Below are positions 44,801 to 58,150 of a stretch of DNA of 64,000 nt, one piece after another (the stretch's first letter is position 1; each line of letters starts with the position of its first letter). The stretch comes from Meriones unguiculatus (taxonomy: Eukaryota; Chordata; Mammalia; Rodentia; Muridae): NCBI RefSeq assembly GCF_030254825.1, contig NC_083350.1, forward strand, positions 111,557,024 through 111,621,023. Direction: 5' to 3'. Below the pieces are notes generated by a model. That model was not told the origin of the DNA. It did not search any database and saw only the letters and a list, made by a program, of their open reading frames with translations. Made by a program: the position numbers and the translations under genes.

Positions 44801-45845
44801 TTCTCTTTTTGGATGGTTCTTTATGTGGTTTAGGTATCAAGGTGACTGTGGCTTCGTAGAATGAGTTTGGTAATATTTCTTCTGTTTCTATTTTGTGTAA
44901 TAATTTGAAAAGAATTGGATTTAGCACTTCTTTGAAGGTCTACTAGAATTCTGCACTGAATCCATCTGTCCCAGGGCTTTTTTGGAAGGGAGACTTTTGA
45001 TGACTCCTTCTATTTCCTTGGGGACTATTCAATCTTTGTACCTGATCTTGACTTAATTTTAGTAGATGGAATGTATCAAGAAAATTGTCCATTTCTTTTA
45101 GATTTTCAAATTTTGTGGCATATAGGCTTTTGTAGTATGACCTAATGATTGTATGGATTTCCTCAGTGTCTAGTTATGTCCTCCTTTTCATTCCTGATTT
45201 TGCTGATTTGGATAGTTTCTCTCTGCCTTTTACTAGTTTGGCTAAAGGTTTGTCTATCTTGCTGATTTTCTAAAAGAACCAGCTCTTGGTTTCATTGATT
45301 CTTTGAATAGTTTTATGCATTTCTAATTGATTTATTCCAGCTTGTCTTCTGGGTCCATTTGCTTGAAAAACATTTTTCCAGCCCTTTACTCTGAGGTAGC
45401 ATTTATCTTTGTTGCATAGGTACATTTCTTGGATGCAGCAGAATGTTGTAGTTCATTCGGCACCCAATCTGTTAGTCTGTGTTTTTTTATTGGATAGTTG
45501 AGTCCATTGATGTTGCTAGATAACAGTGACCAATAAACATTAGTTCCTTTTATTGTGGAGTTGGTGATCTTACTGTGATTCATTGCTTGTTTTCTTTTAA
45601 TTTTTGTTGGGAAATTATCTGTATGCTATGTTTTCTTGGGTATAGTTTTTTTTCGTTGGATTGGAGTTTTCCTTCTAGTATCTTCTGTAGGGGTGGTTTG
45701 TTGTGTAGATATTGCTTAAATTTAGTTTTGTCATGAAATATGTTGTATTCTCCATCTATGTTGACTGAAAGCTTTGCCGGGTATAAGAGTCTGGGTTGGC
45801 ATCTGTGGTCTCTTCAGGTCTGCATGACACCTGTCTAGGCCTTTG
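41822..45845 (-). mobile_element. L1 copy B: 3' UTR to ORF1 end, with internal deletion
   Basis: Minus-strand L1 with 3' UTR (41,822-42,480), ORF2 (to about 45,345), then a jump of about 0.8 kb over part of the endonuclease region to the start of ORF2 and the ORF1 end (45,346-45,845). Many frameshifts. The reverse-transcriptase motif reads FTDD instead of FADD near 44,278. At 45,845 it joins abruptly to mid-ORF2 of copy A. No TSD was found for this junction. Confidence 0.75.
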
Positions 45846-48800
45846 GAGGGGAGACTGTTAATGACTGCTTTGATTTCCTTGGGAGATATAGGGCTATTCA
45901 GTCTTTCTACCTGATCTTGACTTAGTTTTGGTAGATGGAAACTTTCAAGAAAATTATCCATTTCATTTAGATTCTCAAATTTTGTGGCATATAGGCTTTT
46001 GTAGTATAACCTAATAATTGTTTGGATTTCCTTAGTGTCTGTGGTTATGTCCCCATTTTCATTTCTGATTTTGCTGATCTGGATAGTTTCTCTCTGCTTT
46101 TTAGTTAGTTTGGCTAAGGGTTTGTCTATCTTGTTGATTTTCTCAAAGAACCAGCTTTTTGTTTCATTGATTCTTTGGATAGTTTTATTTGTTTCTAGTT
46201 GATTGATTTCAGCCCTTAGTTTGATTATTTCCAGCCTTCTGCTCCTCTTGGGTGTATCTGCTTCTTTTTTTTTCTAGGGTTTTCAGTTGGGCCATTAAGT
46301 TGTTTGTATGTGATGTTACGAATTTCTTCTTGTAGGCACTTAGTGCTATAAATTTTCCTCTGAGCACTGCTTTCAATGTGTCCCATAAATTTGGGTATGT
46401 TGTGCCTTCCTTTTCATTGAATTCTAGGAAGTCTTTAATTTCTTTCTTTATTTCTTCCTTAACCCAGCTGTCATTGAGTAGTAAGTTGTTCAGTTTCCAT
46501 GTGCGTGTCGGTTTTTTGTTGTTTCTGTTGTTGTTGAGGTCGAGCTTTAGTCCATGGTGGTCAGATAGTATACAAGGGATTATTTCAATCCTTTTGTATC
46601 TGTTGAGGCTTGCTTTGTGGCCCACTATATGGTCTATTTTGGAAAAGGTTCCATGTGGTGCTGAAAAGAAGGTGTACTCTTTTGAGTTTGGGTGAAATGA
46701 TCTGTAGACGTCTATTAGGTCCATTTGACTTAGGGATTCTGTGAGTGCTTTTATTTCCCTATTTGGTGTCTGTCTAGTTGATCTGTCCCTTGGTGAGAGT
46801 GGAGTGTTGAAGTCTCCCACTATTAAGGTATTAGGATCAATGTATGATTTAAGCTTTAATAATGTTTCATTTACGAATGTTGGTGCTCTTGTATTTGGGG
46901 CATAGATATTCAAGATTGTGATGTCCTCTTGGTGGATTTTTCCTTTGATGAGAATATAGTGGCCCTCCTTATCTTTTTTGATTAACTTGGGTTGAAAGTC
47001 TATTTTATTAGATATTAGGATGGCTACTCCAGCTTGTTTTCTGGAACCATTTGCTTGAAAAACAGTTTTCCAGCCCTTTACTCTGAGGTAGTGTTTGTCT
47101 TTGTTGCATAGGTGTGTTTCTTGGATGCAACAGAATGTTGGATCCTGTTTCCTTAACCAATCTATTAGCCTGTGTCTTTTTATTGGTGAGTTGAGTCCAT
47201 TGATATTGATAGATAATAGTGACCAATGCATGTTAGTTCCTTTTGTAATGGAGTCGATGATCTAACCCTGTTTCATTGCTTGTTTTCTTTTCATTTTTGT
47301 TGGGACATTATCTGTATGCCCTGTTTTCTTGGGTGAATTTGTTTTCATTGGATTGGAGTTTTCCTTTTAGTATCTTCTGTAGGAGAGTTGCTATGGAGAT
47401 ATTGTTTAAGTTTAGTTTTGTCATGGAATATTTTGTTTTCTCCATCTATGTTCATTGAAAGCTTTGTTGGGTATAGTAGTCTGGGTTGGCATCTGTGGTC
47501 CCTTAGAGTCTGCATGACATCTTTTCAAGCCATTCTTGCTTTCATAGTTTCTATTGAGAAGTCTGGTGTGATTCTGATAGGTCTACCTTTATATGTTAAT
47601 TGGCCCTTTTCCCTTGCTGCTTTTAATATTTTTTTCTTTCTTCTGTAGATTTAGTGTTTTGACTATGATGTGATGTGATGTGTTTCTTTTCTGGTCTAGT
47701 CTATCTGGTGTTCTGTAGGTCTCTTGTGTATTTATGGACATCTCTTTCTTTAAGTTGGGAAAATTTTCTTCTATGATTTTTTTGAAAATATTTTCTGGAC
47801 CTTGGAGCCTGGAATCTTCTTTTTTGTCTTCCTATTATTCTTAGATTTTTGTCTTTTCATGGCGTCCTTGATTTTTTGGATGTTTTGTATTTAGAACCTT
47901 TCTGATTTTACTTTTTCTTTGAGAGAAGTATCCATTTCTGCAAGTGTGTCTTCAGCTCCAGATATTCTCTCTTCCATCTCTTGTATTCTGTTGGTGATGC
48001 TTACCTTTGTGGTTCCTGATCTTTTCTCCAAGTTCTCCAGCTCTAGGGTTTTCTCAGTTTGTGTTTTCTTTATTGATGCTAATTTTGTGTCCATTTCTTG
48101 CACCATTTCCTTCATCTGTTTGAATGTGGATTCCTGTCTCTCTATGATGGTCTCCAGTTTTTTGTTCATTTCCTCTCTATATGCCACTAATTGTGTTTCT
48201 ACTTGTGCCTGTATTTGTTTGGTTATATTTGCCTGTGTTTCTTTGAGAATATTATTCCTCTTTCTTTGCCTCCAATTGACTGGCCAAATCTTTGAGAATT
48301 TTGTTTGTTTCCTCTGTAACTGTACATATTTGTATGGCTATTGCTCTAAGAGATTCATTTGTTTCCTTTATATATGCCTCAAATAATTGAATAAGCATAG
48401 CTTTAAAGTAATTTTCCTGTTTCCAATGAATTGGAGTATCCATCAATTTTGTGGGTTGCTGATGAAGCCATGGTATCCTGACTTTTGTTGGGTGTGCTCT
48501 TCTGCTGACCCCTGGCCATTGGCTTATCTGGAACCTTCCCTGTTTGTTCCTGGATTCTGCAGTGCAGACTGGTACCATCTTTCTCTGGTGTATGGAGAAT
48601 TCTTCAGGAAGTTGAGAGAGGTCATGTGGTTTCAGGGTGTGTGTTGGTGTTTCAGCTGTACCTGTGGGAGGAGATTCTGTGGGCACAGAAGGACAAATGC
48701 TAGTGAGTGTGTGCTTGGAAGTGTGTGTAAGTATGCCTTGAGGGACAGAGTGATAGAGAATGTTGAACCTTTGAGTGTGTGGGAGGGGCTCTGCCTTGCA

Positions 48801-49869
48801 GGCATCTAATGGGTTACTTGTGCATGTGCTATAGATGTAGCAGGTGCTGGTGATAACCATGGCATAATTTCCTTATGCAAATTCCCTGCATACCTCAGTG
48901 GCCTACAGGCTACTGGTATTTGGCTCTGTCTGAGCTCCCATGTTATTTGCCTAAACTCCATTGTTGGACCTGCAGTGCAGGGGCTTCGCTGTCTCAAGAG
49001 TCCCTCTGTTTCCCACAATGGGTGTGTGGGTGGGAGGGGTCTGATGTCTGGCTGCTAGTTTAGAAGGTCCCTGGATCTGGGGCTCTGCAGACACTTAAGG
49101 TTGCACTCATTCTCAAGCAGGTCACATTGGCAAGGATCGGGGTATCTGGGCTCTCTACTTTCTGGTTTGGACCTGCTTAGTCATATGCAGGAGGACTGAT
49201 GAGCTCCGCCAGCTCAGTGCTGCTGCAGCCGGCAGGTTAGGAAGTCCAGCTGCAGCTGGAGACTGTGATGCCAGTCCAGAGGCCTTTTGGGAAGTCCTGG
49301 GGGCTCTCCATTGTGCTCTCCAGGCCTGGGAGGCCTGGCGCCTGGTGTGCCTAGTTTGTTTGGCAGGTCTGTTGGACTTTGGTGGCTGTACAGCCTACTA
49401 TCTGCCACTGATGGTTTGGGCTGGCTATACAGTCAGTGGCTGGGAGACCCTGTGGAGTCGGTAAGGCTGCTTGCAGATGTGGTACTTGGGGAGGATGGTG
49501 CCGTGGATCTGGGACTTTGAAGGCAGGTACAGCTGGCAGCTGTGGCTGAGGGGCTAAGAGCCCCACCTCAGCCGCCGCAGTCCCTAGGCAGTGAGTTCTG
49601 AGCTGAGAATCTTAGTAAGCTGGCTGTGCTGAGGAGGAGGGAGGCCCGAAAAGGGGAGTGCAGGGAGATCAAACAAGCATTTCTCTCCTTCCCCAAAGAA
49701 GTCCACGGGTGACCTGACACTAAAGGTCTCACCTCGTGTGATGTTCCCTCTTTTATCAGAAAGCCTCACTGTCATTTCCCTGGCTTTAGTCCTCTCTCCC
49801 CTCACGAACTCTGGCACTTCAGTTCCTCTACCTCTCAGAGACTGTGCACACTTGTCGCCGCCATCTTGG
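45846..49869 (-). mobile_element. L1 copy A: 5' UTR, ORF1 and N-terminal ORF2
   Basis: Minus-strand L1 that keeps its complete 5' end (CCAAGATGGCGGCGAC at about 49,854-49,869, the same YY1-type motif as the element at 39,143). It has a 5' UTR (48,520-49,869), an ORF1 starting MARGQQKSTPNKSQ at 48,519 but broken, and an ORF2 that opens near 47,231. It stops at 45,846 inside the reverse-transcriptase region, where copy B begins. Confidence 0.75.
46209..47231 (-). pseudogene. L1 ORF2 endonuclease domain remnant
   Basis: A 340-codon open frame on the minus strand of copy A covers the whole endonuclease domain: SININGLNS, QETHLC, VGDFNTPLS and an intact SDHHGL motif. It ends in the region after the endonuclease because of a frameshift. 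It is the best-preserved endonuclease in the window and a useful comparison for the SDRH variant at 35,950. There is no reason to think it is expressed. Confidence 0.8.
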
Positions 49870-52640
49870 ATCTATTTGTTGCTATTATTAAAGGTGTTGT
49901 TTCTGTTATTTTTTTCTCAGTCCTTTTGTCACTTGTATAAAGGAGAGCTACTGAATTTTTTGAGTTAATTTTGTATCCAGATACTTTGCTGAAGGTGTTT
50001 ATCAGCCATCATAGTTCTCTAATAGAATATAGTGGTTCACTTAGATATACCATAATATCATCTGCAAATAGTAATCCTTTGATTTCTTCTCTTCCAATTT
50101 GTATCTGCTCGATCTCCTTTACTTGTCTTATTGCTGTAGCTAGAACTTCAAGTACTATATTGAAGAGATATGGTAAGAGTAGATAGCCTTGTCTTGTCCC
50201 TGATTTTAGTGGGAACACTTTATGTTTCTTCCATTTAACTTGCTGTTGGCCATTGACTTGGTAGTGTTTAGTTATGTGCCTTCTTCCCCTAATCTCTCCA
50301 AGACTTTAAACATGAAGGGGTGTTGGATTTTGTCAAATGTCTTTTTGGCATCTAAGGAGATGATAATGTGTGTGTGTGTGTGTGTGTGTGTGTTGCTTCA
50401 GTTTTATATGGTGGATTACATTGATGAGCATGAAGTGTCCCACCCCCTATCTCTTTTGATTAATTTTGGTTGACAGTCTATTTTATTAGATATTAGAATA
50501 GCTGGTCCAGATTGCTTCTTGTGTCCATTTGCTTGGAAAACCTTTTCTAGCCCTTTATTCTGAGGCAATGTCTGTCATTATAGCAAGGTGTTTCTTGTTT
50601 GCAACAGAATGGTTGGTCCTGTTTATGCATCCATTCTGTTAGCCTGTATCCTTTTTATTGTGGAGTTGAGAGATATTAATGACCAGTGATTGTTAATTCT
50701 TGTTATATTGATGTTGGTGGTGGTGGACTGTGGGTACATGCTTCTTTCCTTTGCTCTTGCAGTTGTGGGGTTATTTGTTTCCTGTGTTTTCCTGGGTGTT
50801 TTTCGCCTCCTTGGGTTGGAGTATTTCTTCTAGTATTTTCTGTAGGGCTGGGTTTGTGACTAGGTATTGTTTAAACTTGGTTTTGTCATGGGATATCTCA
50901 TTTTCTCCATCTATGGTGATTGAAAGTTTTGCTGGGTATAGTAGTCTGGGCTGACATCTGTACTCTCTTAGTGTTTCCATGACATATGTCCAGGCCCTTC
51001 TGGCTTTTATTGTCTCTGTTGAGAAGTCAGGTGTAATTCTTATAGCTTTGCCTCTGTATGTGACTTGGCCATTTTCCTGTGAAGCTTTTAACATTTTTCT
51101 TTGTTCTGTTATTGATGCTTTTGTCTATAGTTCCTGTTCTGTTCCCTAGATTTTCCATCTTCAGGATTACCTCAGATTTTATTTTTTAATTGCTTTTATT
51201 CCCACTTTTAGTTCCTGTAAAGTTTTATTTAGTGTTTTGATTATAATGTGTTGGGAAGATTTTCTTTTCTGGTTCAGTCTATTTGGAGTTCTATAGGCTT
51301 CTTGTATGTTTATAGGCTTTTCCTTTTTTGAATCTTTATTTTTTTATTATTATTATTTACAATTTAATCAATTTGTATCCCAGTTACGGCCTCCTCACTT
51401 GTCTCCTCCAGATCCTACCCTTCCTTCCTCTTCTCCTCCCATGCACCTCCCCTAGTCCACTGATAGGGTATGTCCTTTTCCCCTTCTATGTGACACTAAC
51501 CTATCAGGTCTCGTCAGGACTGGTTGTATTGTCTTCCTCTGTGGCCTGGCAAGGCTGCAGCCACCAGGGGGAGGTGATCAGAGAGCTTGCCACTGAGTTC
51601 ATCCCAGAGACAGCCCCTGATCCTCTTACTAAAGAACTCACTTGGAGACAGAATCTACTGGCTATATCTGAGAAAGGATTTTAGGTCCTCTCCATGCATG
51701 GTTCTTGGTTGGGGTGCCTCTATTCAGGGCCCCTATGGCACATTTTTTTTTGGCTCTGTTGGTCTCCTTGTAGGACTCCTGTACCCTCCAGGTCTTTCTA
51801 TCTCCCCCTTCTTTCATAAAATTCTGGGCCTTGGAGTTTTGAATCTTCTTCTATTCCTATTATTCTTAGGTTTGGTCTTTTCATATTGTTCCAGATTTCT
51901 TGGATGTTTTGTGTCAGGAACTTTTTAAATTTCACATTTTATTTGACTGAAGTTTTTATTTCTTCAATCATTTCTTCTCCACCTGAGGTTTTCTCTCCTG
52001 TCTCTTGTATTTTGGTATGGATGCTTGTGTCTTTAGTTCCTGTTCTCTTCTGTAGGTTTTCCATCTTTAGGATTGCCCCAGATTGTGCTTTCTTTATTGC
52101 TTCTATTCCTGCTTTTAGGTCCAGGTGAGTTTTATTCATTTCCTTCTCCCATTTAGATGTATTTTCTTATATTTCTTTAAGGGATTTATTCAATTCCTTC
52201 ACCTGTTTGGTTGTATTGTCCTGCAGTTCTTTAAGGGATTTATTTTCTTCTTTTAAGTTCTTTATCATTTTCATAACCTCAGGTTTAAGATAGGTTTTCC
52301 AGTGTGATAGTATTTTAACTACTTGCTGTGGTAGGATAGCTGGTTTTTGGTGGTATCATAGTGCCTGTATTTTCTTGCTGTTGTTCTTATGTTGATTTCT
52401 AGCCATTTGGGTGGTTCTGTCATTAGCAGGCCTGGTGGTCTCTAGTGGTAATAAGTCTCTGTAGTTGTAGGTAGAGCACATGGTCTCAGATGGCCTCAGT
52501 CCTTTATTTTTCCTGGTGCTCCCTGATCTGTGCTGATCTTGGGAACCACAAATTGTGGTGGGTCCTGGGAAATAGTGCAGGTCAGAGAACTACTGCTTCC
52601 TGATTCTTGCTGGACTCAGTTCATTTGTCCCACTTATATA
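49870..52640 (-). mobile_element. L1 copy C: ORF2 to 5' region, rearranged, with a nested L1 3' UTR
   Basis: Minus-strand L1 starting in the reverse-transcriptase region (FADD near 50,060), with a large ORF2 deletion near 50,428, then the ORF2 start, ORF1 (C-terminal domain at 50,771-51,094, N-terminal half at 51,830-52,300) and part of the 5' UTR. A separate 5'-truncated L1 3' UTR (about 51,335-51,825) interrupts ORF1. A (GT)n run lies at 50,368-50,392. All frames are broken. From 52,641 to 53,540 I see only unique AT-rich sequence. Confidence 0.7.
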
Positions 52641-53540
52641 ATTATAAGGACTTGTCAATATTGAATACATTTAATAAATTATTTGCAATATTTAGTAATA
52701 TTTTGAAATATTTTTAAATTTTAATTTGATTATCCCAAAAGAAACAAAGCTTATAAGAACCATCGTTGAATCTACTCTTTTTATCACTGATCCTTAAATT
52801 TAAATTTGTATTGAACAAATTTAACTTTTATGACTTAAATCTGAAGACTTTTGTCCTGATTAGAATGGCTTTTTCTTTTCTTCCTGTGAAAAAACTGATG
52901 AAATCTTGTCATCCCATAAAGGAATGCCTATTTTTTAGTTACAACCAAGTGAATACTGAAATGCTGATAAATACTTGGTTAATTTTATTAACTTACCTTT
53001 TAACTGGAACAATAAGCCTTAGCTTTCAGTAAATAATATATCAACTTATTCAAGATGAATTCAGGGAAGAGGTGGCCTCCCTTTATTTCCTAAAATAACA
53101 TTATAATAGTAAACCACCATTGCATGTTGCTTGCATTTTGGTTAATTTTATTTTTGAATTAATGGGTCAACTCCCACTTATGTCCTTTGAGAAAGGGAAA
53201 AACATCTTTCCTTTTATGATAAGTGGGGATGTTCCATCTTGCTTTCAATTAAAAAAATGTTCAGTAGACTTTATGACCTATGGTTCTATTGCCTAAAGTT
53301 AGTCCTGATCCCCCACATTAAGGTCTGTCTGTTCTCAATCTTATAAAAGACACTTCCTTTTAGAGAAATCCTATTTTCTTTTCTGTCGTTTGAGAACTTC
53401 AGTCACAACTACAAAGTAAGGCCCACACTTTCCATTCATAGTGCACCCTGCAGATGTAAAAATGTACCCAATTTTAAGGCATGCTCGTTTAAATTGTCAG
53501 TGTAGGTTAGGGAATCTCTCAGACAAGCTTGAGACCTGAA

Positions 53541-54389
53541 TTAGAGAAGGCTCCTGGGGGGATAAGAATGGCTCTAGCAGAGACTCCTAGTAGCAAGAAC
53601 GACAGAGACTGAAGAGGATACTCACTAACCAGACAAGTCTCCTAGTAAAGGGCAGGGAACACCAACCCTGCCACAAAGACTTTAACTCAAAATCCACCCT
53701 GCCTACAAGATATGCAGGGATAAAGATAGAGCAGACATAACAGAGATGGAGGGAAGGTCAAACCAATGCCTGGCCCAATCCAAAACCCACCCTCTGGGAG
53801 AGAACAAACCCTTGACTCCATTAACAATACTTTATACTTTGCTATGCTTGCAGACAGGAGTCAAGCAAAATTGTCCTCTAAGGGGCTCTATCCAGCAGCA
53901 CCTACAAACAGGTGCTGAGACTCACAACCAAACATTGGGAATGGTGCAGGGAGTCTTGTGGAATAGTAGGGAGTATGGGGGAGGAGAAGGTGATAGGAGT
54001 TTTATAAGAACAGATTCTACTAGCCAGAGCCAAGAGGGGCCTGCTGAAACTAAAGCACCAACCAAGGACCGTGCATGGACTTGACATAGCCCCTACAAAG
54101 ATGTTGCTGATGGGCAGCTCAGGTCTCATGTAGGTTCCTTAATAAGTGGAGCAGTGACTCTCTTTGACATGGACTCTTTTGCCAGCCTTTCAACAACAAC
54201 CCCCTGAAGGGACTGCCTTGGCAGGCCAAGAGAAGAGAACATGCTCAGCACTGAAATGATTTGATGATCTGGAGTAGATGTGAAGGGGGGGTTCCCCTTT
54301 GCTGTAGAATAGGGGAGAGGAGGAGGCAAAGGGAGGAAGGGTAGGCCTAGGAGGTTAGGAAGGATGGGGCTAAGACCAGGATGTAAATT

Positions 54390-54438
<49 letters not shown>

Positions 54439-54440
54439 AA
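53541..54440 (+). mobile_element. Older L1 3' UTR (plus strand) with (GAAA)n tail
   Basis: Plus-strand copy of the older L1 3' UTR type seen at 20,250-21,220: CTTTAACTCAAAATCCACCC, CAACAATACT-like segment, CAGACAGGAGTC, GCTGAGACTCACAACC and the AAGGACCGTGCATGG block. It ends in a purine-rich stretch and a (GAAA)n microsatellite (54,391-54,439). From 54,441 to 55,674 there is nothing I can name. Confidence 0.7.
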
Positions 54441-55674
54441 AGAAACAATCAGTGGTATGAGTCATCCTGTTTAAAATAAATAATGAATAAATGTGGGCAA
54501 ACTTTAAACAGACTGTTCTGAATGCCACCTAGATTTAGATGAAGCTCACAAAATCAAATCCCATTTTGATACTTCACACTTCAGCTCCATTTGTTACTTA
54601 TCCTTGGATTTACTGACATGGGCTAGGTGCACTCAAATATGTAATTGCTATTGGACATTTGAAGTGCATGTGCTTGTACATTATGCAACTATAGTTTACA
54701 GATAATAATTGTCAGTGTGGTCCATGGTCCTCTTTGTTACACCTGGCTTTCTGTATTGTATTTTCCCTACCATGCAGACATCAATGCTTTTACCTCTCCA
54801 TAGGATCATATTATGTATAAAGCCATACACGAAGGGCTGACAGATAATGATGAATAATGAAAATTGTCCATTTTCTGCACATCTGACCCCATCTGTAATT
54901 TCTTGTATTGAAAAATATTTTCAGAAATATAGATAGATACCACATTGATTTAGATTAGAGTAGCCACAAGCCAACAGGTATACATAGATGGTGCGAGATG
55001 ATACTTCATTATTTGCTTGTACATAGCAATGCAGTATCAGATGCCTGGAATTAAGAGGGGATTATGGAGAGGGGGTTCCTAGTTACTACTTTATCATGTT
55101 ACCACAGATTTTCCATCTTAATGTAGCAAAAAGAAGGCTTTATTTCAGAATGAGGGAAGGGTGGAAGACTTGCTCCCAGAATAAAGTTAGGTGCATGATG
55201 ATCTTATGTTAATTCCTAAATATACAAGTATAACAAATAATGCTTACTTGCCCCTTCGTATCAGCAGTTTTAACACTTTACAGTAATTAAAATGCAGTTG
55301 GAAACACCTTTGAAACGTAGCTTCATAGTTCTCAGGAACTGTGATTTAACAATCTGGAAAGGGCTCAGTGAACAAACAATGTATTGTTATTGTTTTTGTT
55401 TTTGTTTGTTTGTTTTTTAAGTATCTTTTGGAAGATTTCATGCAATAGCTCTTTATCAATTATGTGAAAATGGTATAAACATAAAATGTATAAACATAAA
55501 AAAACAGTATAAACATAAAAAGGCTTCAGCTCCAATACACAGCCTTGTGCATGTATTCTCCCATTGAGAAGACTTTGTTTTGCTTCCTCCTCCCCTAAGT
55601 TTCTGTCAGTCTCCATATGAAAAACTACTGAAGTGAGAAAGGGAGAATTAGCTCAGTATAAATGTTTTCATTTT

Positions 55675-55968
55675 TTAAATTAAATTTTTATGTTTTTAAT
55701 ATTAGGTACAGTTTATTAACTTTGTATCCCAGCTGTACCCTCTTACCTCATTCCCTGCCTATCACACCTTTCCTCCCTCAACTCCTCCCTGCCCCTTTCC
55801 AAGTCCACTGATAGGGGAGGTCTTCCTCCCCTTACATCTGACCGTAGCTTATCAGGTATTTTCAGGACTGGCTGCGATGTCTTCCTCTGTAGCCTAGCAA
55901 GGCTGCTCCTTCCTTGAAGGGGGAAGGTGATCAAAGAGCCATTTATTGAGTTCATGTCAGAAATAGTC
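55675..55968 (-). mobile_element. 5'-truncated L1 3' UTR
   Basis: Minus-strand L1 3' end: T-rich tail, TTTGTATCCCAGCTGTACCC, CACTGATAGGGGAGGTC, up to GTTCATGTCAGAAATAGTCC. No gene is seen between 55,969 and 57,514. Confidence 0.85.
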
Positions 55969-57514
55969 CTTTCCATTGTGCTTTTGAGCTAAAGTATTAA
56001 AAAGCAGAATGAAAAAAAATTACCAAGTCTGAAAACAAAAATCATTATTATTTTAGCAAATGGTCTTGTCAGCTGATGTTGATGTCATTAAATATAATAA
56101 TGTCAATGGCCTTTTCTTAAAATTCTAGCTTGATATATTTTCCAATTTTCTCTTAATGAAAGTAATAAATAAATATAGGAATTTGAAAAGTATCAAACAT
56201 CATGGGAGTAAGTGAAATCATAAGACATATTGTCAATGGATATGTAATGTGAAAAAAAAAAACGTTTTCTTTAAGTAACCCTAAAATTTTTGTAGCAGTT
56301 TGTTCCTTTATTTCACAAGCAAAATCCCAAAATAACAAGAGATGGAGCAATATTCTAGGAAACACTGGTAAGAATAAACATGAGTTAATGGAGTATGGGA
56401 AATAATAATTGTAGAGATATGTTTTTCATTTTTTCTCTTTCCCGAAATTATTCTGTTTACCACAGGACATTGGCTTGACAGCCCAGTTGTATTCTGTGGT
56501 CAACATGGCCAATCTTAGAGAAAATTATAGGATCTAAAGTAAGTGTGGTTTTATGCTTTATATAAAACCATTTATCTAAATCTTCAACTAGGCTGACCCC
56601 AAAATACTGAATACTATTTACAGGCTTTTATGCAGGCATTACAAATGTCCAATTTTTTGTTTAGTTTTTATCTTTAACAAGATAATATACATTTGTACTT
56701 TATATGTAGACAAATACACACATCTAGAGTATCAGAAGTATACATGCAAAACTTTCATGTTGAGAGGTGTCGTGGAACAGACTCCTCTTGAGGAATGAAA
56801 TTTTGTGCAAATTCTATTAAATACCATGAATGAAATCCATTAGAGTACAAGAACAGAAAGTACTGAAATAGCATAAAAAGACACATCTGTCAATAAAAGT
56901 TGTTCTATTTTAAAAAGAGTTTTAAAATATTTGGACTTTCCTATAGAATTTGTTACCCCCAGAGTGTCCTGATTATCCATGACTCAGATTTGCATGATGC
57001 TAGTGTTGTGGCTACTGCTTTTGAGGAGGGATTAGTGTTGGAATTGCTGAATCCCCTCATGCACATTGACTGCTTTTCTTAGCATTCCATTCTCCATTCT
57101 GCCTACGGAAGTTGACACAGCTCACATATTCTCTTCTAGCACACGAGTCACATGCTACTTCTCATCATGAAATATTCATACTAACTTAATTTAGACTCTT
57201 TTCACTTTCAGTTCCACAATAGGTGGTTATTGAAGTTTGACAGATTTAGCTAAAATGAAGACAGTTTTAACTGTATAATATTTTCATTAATCTAAAAATG
57301 GAAGCTCAGTTTGCATGTGGTTTTGAATCCACATTTTCTAACAAATCTTACAACAAATGAAGATTCTCCTCATGTCTTCACTGGGACTAGATGAAAGAGT
57401 CACGTTGGGAAAGCATGTGCTTAAGTAGAAAACAGATTCATTATGAGCGCAGAGCAAGGACACGTTAGGAGCAACCCTAAGCACTTTGTTTTTCTGAACG
57501 CAGACTCTGAATGG

Positions 57515-57548
57515 TGTAGCATTCAACACCGTTGTGTTGAATGCTACA
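57515..57548. repeat. Perfect inverted repeat, 15-bp arms, 4-bp spacer
   Basis: TGTAGCATTCAACAC at 57,515-57,529 is the exact reverse complement of 57,534-57,548, with spacer CGTT. It forms a tight hairpin in non-coding DNA. Confidence 0.95.
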
Positions 57549-57757
57549 TCCCTGTATACACTGCTCACTGCCATGGGTCTTCACATGTCAGAGTGGAAGT
57601 CAGCGTAACTGAAGATCTGTTTCAAGTTTGGATGTAGCAGATGTATGCTGTTTTAGTGGTGTTTTGTCTCTTTAATTTATTACAGAATTTTGATGTATTC
57701 TTTCAAAGTGTTCTACTAACTTTCCGTCTCCTAAACCAAAATGGCCTACATTGCTGA

Positions 57758-57915
57758 ATTTTGATTACTTTTGTTTTATTTATATGTAAAAGTAATCAAA
57801 ATACATATATATATTTGTTATCTATAACAATATACATATATATTATATATACATATATAACGATATATATACATTGTTATATATAACAATATATATACAT
57901 ATATATATAAAACAA
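57758..57915. repeat. Inverted repeat followed by palindromic AT-rich tract
   Basis: ATTTTGATTACTTTT (57,758-57,772) is the exact reverse complement of 57,788-57,802, with a 15-bp spacer. It is followed to about 57,915 by TATA/ACATATA units with several self-complementary TTGTTATATATAACAA-type segments. The whole region could extrude as cruciforms. Confidence 0.85.
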
Positions 57916-58009
57916 AATATATTGTGTGCATGAGTGTTTTTCTGCATGTAATACTCAGTACATATTTATTTTCTATTGAAATATTTTATATTGAAAGTAA
58001 AATTTTTGT

Positions 58010-58150
58010 ACAATATATTTTGATCACAGTTCTCCTCCTGCATCTCCTCCAAGAGTCTCCCCACCTTCCTCACCCATCCAACTCCACATCTCTTTAGAAA
58101 AACAAACAAGAAAATGAAAAAGAAAACGATAAACACAGAAGAAAACACAT
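58010..58150 (-). mobile_element. Old L1 3' UTR remnant
   Basis: 'TTGATCACAGTTCTCCTCCT', a pyrimidine-rich stretch and then 'CTTTAGAAAAACAAACAAG', the same layout as 2,120-2,260. The assignment rests on resemblance. From 58,151 to 61,285 I see no recognisable gene or repeat. The short open frames there have no known domain. Confidence 0.35.

Noticed and set aside
51326..51847. An 11-bp repeat (TTTTGAATCTT) as TSD of the nested L1 3' UTR in copy C
   Set aside because: The right copy lies inside resumed ORF1 sequence about 20 bases beyond the real junction, so it does not fit as a TSD.
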